Below, piece by piece: positions 7,534 to 10,247 of a stretch of DNA of 10,247 nt. The DNA comes from an uncultured Brevundimonas sp. (lineage in GTDB: Bacteria > Pseudomonadota > Alphaproteobacteria > Caulobacterales > Caulobacteraceae): positions 1 to 10,247 of the forward strand of contig CAMPGL010000072.1 of NCBI GenBank assembly GCA_946885435.1, written 5' to 3'. Made by a program: the position numbers and the translations under genes. Numbering within the stretch: position 1 is the stretch's first letter; every line of letters starts with the position of its first letter. The notes under the pieces were generated by a model, which searched no databases, was not told the origin of the DNA, and worked only from the letters and a program-made list of their open reading frames with translations.

Positions 7534-9207
7534 TTAAGCCGGCTCGTTCTTTTTCGATTTCGTGGGCAGAGGGGCGGCGCGCAGCAGGAAAGCCGGCGTC
7601 GAATCGCCAAAGCCGGCGGCGCGGGGGCCGTCGTCCTCGTCGCGGCGGCCGCGTGAGCGGTCGCGTCCCTGATCGCGCTCGGAGCGCGCCGAGCGGCTCT
7701 CGGCTTCGCCCCGAGGAGCGCGTTCGCGGCGCGGTTCGCGGCCCCGACGGGGTTCGCGCTCGGGGGGGACCTCAGCGGTGGCTTCGACGCTCTCAGCGGC
7801 CTCGGGGGCCTCGACCGTGGCTTCGGTCGGCGCCTCCGTGCGCTCAGCGCGGTCGCCTCCGCGGCGGCGACGGCCACGGGTGCGGGCTTCACGGACCTCG
7901 GGTTCGGCTTCCGGCGTGGCGACAGCTCCGTCCTCGCGCGGCTCGGCCTTGATCGGCTCCATGGAGGCGGTCTGACCGTGGTCGGCGATGGGGCGAGGGC
8001 GCCGGTCGCGATCACGGCTGGTGCGCGGCTTGTCGCGACCGCTCTTGGCGCGCGGCTCGCTCTTCACACCCGTCAGGTCGAGATCCAGCGTGATCTCCAC
8101 CGGCTCCATCTTGATGAGCTTCAGGACCTTGTCCAACGACCGGTCGTCGTTGGGCGTGACGATCATGAAGGTCTGGCCCTTGCGGCCAGCCCGGCCGGTC
8201 CGGCCGATGCGGTGCACGTAGTCGTCGGCGTGGTGCGGCACGTCGTAGTTGAAGACGTGGCTGACGTCCGGGATGTCGAGGCCGCGGGCGGCCACGTCGG
8301 ACGCCACCAGCAGGCGCAATTCCCCCGAGCGGAAGTCCGCCAGGGTCTTCATGCGCAGGCTCTGGTCCAGATCGCCGTGGATCGGCGCGGCGTCGAAGCC
8401 ATGCACCTTCAGCGACTTGGCGACGATGTCCACCTCGGACTTCCGGTTGCAGAAGACGATGCCGTTCTTGACGTCGGCCCGCTCGATCAGGGCGCGCAGC
8501 GCCATGCGCTTGGCCTTGGGATCGCCGTTGGAGATGCGGACCAGGTTCTGGGTGATGGTGTCGGCGGTCTGGGCCGGACGCGAGACCTCGACCCGGGTCG
8601 GATCCTTGAGGAACTGCGTCGTCAGCCGGGTGATCTCCGGCGGCATGGTGGCCGAGAAGAACAGGGTCTGGCGGCGCGGCGGCGTCAGCTTGAAGATGCG
8701 CTCGATGTCCGGGATGAAGCCCATGTCGAGCATCCGGTCGGCCTCGTCGACGACCATGATCTGCACGCCGGTCAGCAGCATCTTGCCGCGGTCGAAGAGG
8801 TCGAGCAGTCGGCCCGGGGTGGCGATCAGCACGTCCACGCCCTTGTCGAGCGCCGAGACCTGGTCGCCCATCGATACGCCGCCGATCAGCAGGGCCCAGT
8901 TGAGCTTGGTCCCCTTGGCGTATTTGGCGAAGCTTTCGGCGACCTGGTCCGCCAGTTCGCGGGTCGGGGCCAGGACCAGGGCGCGCGGCATGCGGGCCTT
9001 GGCCCGGCCCGAAGCGAGCCGGTCGATCATCGGCAGGGTGAAGGCGGCGGTCTTGCCGGTGCCAGTCTGGGCGATGCCGAGGACGTCACGCCCGGCGAGC
9101 GCCACGGGAATGGCCTGGGCCTGAATGGGCGTGGCGGTGGTGTAGCCGGTGTCGGCTACGGCCTTCAGCGTGGACGCCGAAAGGCCAAGGTCGGAAAATT
9201 CAGTCAT
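7534..9207 (-). CDS. rhlB: DEAD-box RNA helicase with long disordered tail (RhlB/RhlE type)
   Basis: A 557-residue ATP-dependent RNA helicase. The two-domain core (about 1-375) has every family motif: Q motif (Phe4 and Gln29 in TPIQ), motif I AQTGTGKT (46-53), PTREL (81-85), TPGR (130-133), DEAD (154-157), SAT (185-187), the segment IVFCNRK (250-256), ASDVAARGLD (302-311) and HRIGRTGR (332-339). Residues ~385-530 are a disordered tail rich in Arg, Glu and Pro with blocks such as RTRGRRRRGG, suited to RNA or protein binding. After it comes a short hydrophobic peptide, GFGDSTPAFLLR (532-543), before a basic end. In Caulobacter the RhlB helicase of the RNase E degradosome lies, as I recall, near suf and dgcB, which suggests this identity; RhlE is the alternative. 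The start at 9207 is preceded by a GAGAG ribosome binding site and a ~140-base leader. Confidence 0.95.
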   Translation of the reverse strand: MTEFSDLGLSASTLKAVADTGYTTATPIQAQAIPVALAGRDVLGIAQTGTGKTAAFTLPMIDRLASGRAKARMPRALVLAPTRELADQVAESFAKYAKGTKLNWALLIGGVSMGDQVSALDKGVDVLIATPGRLLDLFDRGKMLLTGVQIMVVDEADRMLDMGFIPDIERIFKLTPPRRQTLFFSATMPPEITRLTTQFLKDPTRVEVSRPAQTADTITQNLVRISNGDPKAKRMALRALIERADVKNGIVFCNRKSEVDIVAKSLKVHGFDAAPIHGDLDQSLRMKTLADFRSGELRLLVASDVAARGLDIPDVSHVFNYDVPHHADDYVHRIGRTGRAGRKGQTFMIVTPNDDRSLDKVLKLIKMEPVEITLDLDLTGVKSEPRAKSGRDKPRTSRDRDRRPRPIADHGQTASMEPIKAEPREDGAVATPEAEPEVREARTRGRRRRGGDRAERTEAPTEATVEAPEAAESVEATAEVPPEREPRRGREPRRERAPRGEAESRSARSERDQGRDRSRGRRDEDDGPRAAGFGDSTPAFLLRAAPLPTKSKKNEPA

Positions 9208-9410
9208 TTCTCTCGGATTGGAGCGAGCCCTTCCGCGACAGGCGGGGTCGCCAGGCGCGAGGAGAAAGGCTCCGTTGGGTGCGTCAGAGCCGCCCAGTCT
9301 GGGGCGAACGGGCGGCGCGCATCGCCAAACCTGCTCCGTAGCAGCCGCCTAGATAAGGATTTCGCCTCGAAAGTCAATGTTCGCCGTCCGCCCGGCCTAA
9401 GCGTCGCAAC
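9208..9410 (-). other. Helicase leader region with possible hairpins
   Basis: No gene is supported in these 203 bases. On the - strand they hold a candidate promoter and then a long untranslated leader before the helicase start. Two small inverted repeats could fold in the leader: CTGCT/AGCAG around a four-base loop (9331-9344) and GGCTC/GAGCC around a 14-base loop (9268-9291). Such leaders can regulate cold-responsive helicases, but nothing here proves a function. Confidence 0.35.
9351..9377 (-). promoter_or_regulatory. Candidate promoter of the helicase gene
   Basis: On the - strand, TTGACT (9372-9377) is a five-of-six match to a -35 box. After a 15-base spacer comes TTATCT (9351-9356), a weak -10. 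The -35 resembles the housekeeping element of Caulobacter (TTGAC), but the -10 is poor, so confidence is modest. It would give a leader of about 140 bases. Confidence 0.4.
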
Positions 9411-9442
9411 GAAAAACCCCCGGCGGATTGCTCCGCCGGGGG
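9411..9442 (-). terminator. Intrinsic terminator of the glycine-zipper gene
   Basis: A perfect 11-base-pair GC-rich stem (9417-9427 pairing with 9432-9442) with a four-base loop is followed on the - strand by TTTTT (9412-9416) and then CGTT. It begins 36 bases after the stop of the gene at 9479-10066 and separates that gene from the helicase promoter. This is the clearest non-coding element in the window. Confidence 0.92.
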
Positions 9443-9478
9443 CTCATCACGTCGTCGATCGACAGGGGGGCTGAAGAC

Positions 9479-10066
9479 TTAATCGACGACGTAATACCGT
9501 CCGTAGGCGTCGGGGCAGACCCGAACGCGGCGCTGGCCGTAGCGGCCTTCGCGAACCGTGGACCAGCGGCACTGGCCATACTGTTCGCGGCCGTAGCCGT
9601 AGCCGCTGTTGCGGTAGTCTCGGTCGTAGCCGCGGTAGTCGCGGTCATAGCCACGGGTGTCGTAGCCGCTCTGGCCGTAGCCATACTGGCCATAGCCGTA
9701 CTGGCTGTCGTAGCGGCGGCCGTACTCGTCGTACTGGCTTTCGCAGGCGGCGTTGTCGCGGCCGACGCTGGCGCCGATCGCCGCGCCCAGGACCGCGCCG
9801 AGCACGCCGCCTTCAGTGCGGGCGCCGTCCGAAGCGATCGAGGAGCCGGCGGCGGCGCCGATGGCCGCGCCGATCAGGCCGCCCGCGGTCGAGCCGCGGC
9901 GCTGGTCGCGCTGACACGGATCGTAATAGCCCTGCTGGCCGTAGCCGTAGGATTGTTGGTCATAACCGTAGCCGTACGACTGGGCCGAGGCGGCCGAGGG
10001 TAGGGCGATGGCGCCGGCGGCGACAGCCATGGCTCCGGCGGCGGCGATGCGATTGCGAAGAGACAT
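9479..10066 (-). CDS. Exported glycine-zipper protein with Tyr/Gly-rich flanks
   Basis: A 195-residue protein with a signal peptide: basic MSLRNR, a hydrophobic Ala/Gly core, and SAASA before the likely cleavage site at Ala28/Gln29. There is no lipobox cysteine. The centre (about 58-104) is a glycine-zipper domain, two GGxxGxxxG-type hairpins (GGLIGAAIGAAAG and GGVLGAVLGAAIG) that pack in membranes, as in outer-membrane-associated Rick_17kDa/2TM glycine-zipper proteins. It is flanked by low-complexity segments of repeated Tyr-Gly (31-49 and 122-164), including a tandem seven-residue repeat YDRDYRG/YDRDYRN. Four cysteines (51, 108, 166, 184) could pair outside the cytoplasm. The end (RRVRVCPDAYGRYYVVD) looks like a folded cap. 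A role in the cell envelope is inferred from the family; the exact function is unknown. It has its own ribosome binding site and terminator, so it is a single-gene unit. Confidence 0.9.
   Translation of the reverse strand: MSLRNRIAAAGAMAVAAGAIALPSAASAQSYGYGYDQQSYGYGQQGYYDPCQRDQRRGSTAGGLIGAAIGAAAGSSIASDGARTEGGVLGAVLGAAIGASVGRDNAACESQYDEYGRRYDSQYGYGQYGYGQSGYDTRGYDRDYRGYDRDYRNSGYGYGREQYGQCRWSTVREGRYGQRRVRVCPDAYGRYYVVD
9608..9649 (-). repeat. Two tandem 21-base units in the glycine-zipper gene
   Basis: Two adjacent 21-base units encode YDRDYRG and YDRDYRN. They differ at only a few bases, which suggests recent duplication within the Tyr/Gly-rich region. Looser GTAGCC-type repeats, encoding Gly-Tyr, surround them from about 9575 to 9703. 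Confidence 0.75.
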
Positions 10067-10073
10067 GCTGTTG

Positions 10074-10078
10074 CTCCC
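10074..10078 (-). promoter_or_regulatory. Ribosome binding site of the glycine-zipper gene
   Basis: GGGAG on the - strand lies seven bases before the ATG at 10066. This is near-ideal spacing and supports that start and the signal peptide it gives. Confidence 0.65.
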
Positions 10079-10130
10079 GTTCTGTCTGGCGGTGCGGGAT
10101 CAACCATCGATCTCGCCTTCCGTTGCAGCC

Positions 10131-10138
10131 GTTCTAGC
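10131..10138 (-). promoter_or_regulatory. Candidate -10 element (GCTAGAAC)
   Basis: GCTAGAAC on the - strand fits the Caulobacter housekeeping -10 consensus GCTANAWC at every position. It would place the transcript start about 57 bases before the ATG. No matching TTGAC box is found at the right distance; a TTGACC at 10141-10146 is too close. Confidence 0.35.
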
Positions 10139-10147
10139 CAGGTCAAG

Positions 10148-10163
10148 CTGAACGGCCGTTGAG
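10148..10163. promoter_or_regulatory. Imperfect palindrome at the expected -35 position
   Basis: AACGGCCGTT (10151-10160) is a perfect ten-base palindrome, and it extends to 16 bases with one mismatched pair. It sits where the -35 box of the GCTAGAAC element would be, so it could bind a dimeric regulator. This is a guess from position and symmetry; chance is possible in GC-rich DNA. Confidence 0.25.
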
Positions 10164-10247
10164 GGAGGCGTTCATGTTCGTTCATCTAGATTACAAATGC
10201 AGGGCGCTTCCGCGCGCGCGCGGGCTTTGGCACAAGCCCCCATGCGT

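Larger units (their letters stand above)
10067..10247 (-). other. Upstream region of the glycine-zipper gene to the window edge
   Basis: No gene is supported here. The region holds the ribosome binding site, a possible -10 box, an imperfect palindrome, two copies of GTTCAT ten bases apart (10170-10175, 10180-10185), a (CG)6 run (10211-10222) and a six-base-pair GGGCTT/AAGCCC hairpin (10222-10239) without a T-run. Confidence 0.4.

Noticed and set aside
7528..7554. GCCGG/CCGGC hairpin followed by a T-rich stretch on the + strand
   Set aside because: The T-run is the complement of lysine codons at the helicase C-terminus and points the wrong way for the helicase transcript. On the - strand no T-run follows, so it is not called a terminator.
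7467..8015. N-terminal extension of the cyclase frame to 8015
   Set aside because: The extra ~180 residues are Arg/Pro/Ala-rich, overlap the helicase gene and lack a domain. The ATG at 7466 has a strong ribosome binding site.
7978..9474. Long + strand open frame (498 codons) opposite the helicase gene
   Set aside because: It is the antisense shadow of a GC-rich gene whose every helicase motif is intact on the - strand. Its product is a low-complexity Gly/Asp/His/Arg mix without recognisable domains.
9428..10003. + strand open frame (191 codons) giving a very hydrophobic Ala/Val protein
   Set aside because: It looks like a multi-pass membrane protein, but it only reads the GTAGCC-type repeats that encode Gly-Tyr on the other strand. 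It also starts inside the terminator hairpin.
9874..10185. - strand open frame (103 codons) starting at 10185
   Set aside because: It runs out of frame into the glycine-zipper gene, is Arg/Pro/Ser-rich and has no ribosome binding site or domain.

Overview
The window is high-GC DNA of alphaproteobacterial type, most likely Caulobacterales (Caulobacter/Phenylobacterium/Brevundimonas-like). The basis is the tightly packed SUF operon, the DEAD-box helicase with a long basic/acidic tail, a GGEEF protein with an N-terminal helical module, and gene order resembling what I recall of the Caulobacter crescentus suf-dgcB-rhlB region. No database search was possible, so family names rest on motifs read from the translations.

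Left half, + strand (1-5608): one compact operon for iron-sulfur cluster assembly. In order it holds the 3' end of sufB, two uncharacterised small genes (a putative exported 184-residue protein and an 81-residue two-helix membrane protein), sufC, sufD, sufS, a DUF59/SufT gene, a SufA-type A-type carrier and a TfoX N-terminal-domain protein. All junctions overlap by 1-4 bases, abut, or are 2 bases apart, so translation is probably coupled throughout. SufB, SufC and SufD form the ATP-driven scaffold, SufS supplies sulfur from cysteine, and SufT and SufA act in maturation and cluster transfer. No SufE or SufU sulfur acceptor lies in the window. Catalytic residues visible in SufB, SufC, SufD, SufS and SufA are intact.

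Middle and right, - strand (5605-9207): three co-directional genes, transcribed in the order DEAD-box RNA helicase (rhlB/rhlE type), diguanylate cyclase (probably the dgcB orthologue) and a PlsC-like acyltransferase. The acyltransferase converges on the suf operon, and the two stop codons share a CTAG palindrome with no intergenic space.

Right end, - strand (9479-10066): an exported glycine-zipper protein with tyrosine/glycine-rich flanks. It has a strong ribosome binding site and a very clear intrinsic terminator at 9411-9442. The last 181 bases hold its putative promoter region, an imperfect palindrome and a short CG run, but no further gene that I can support.

I see no mobile element, CRISPR array, tRNA or rRNA. 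The parts least explained by known biology are the two unknown genes between sufB and sufC, the TfoX-domain gene at the operon end, the altered acyltransferase motifs, and the short conserved-looking peptide at the very end of the helicase's disordered tail.
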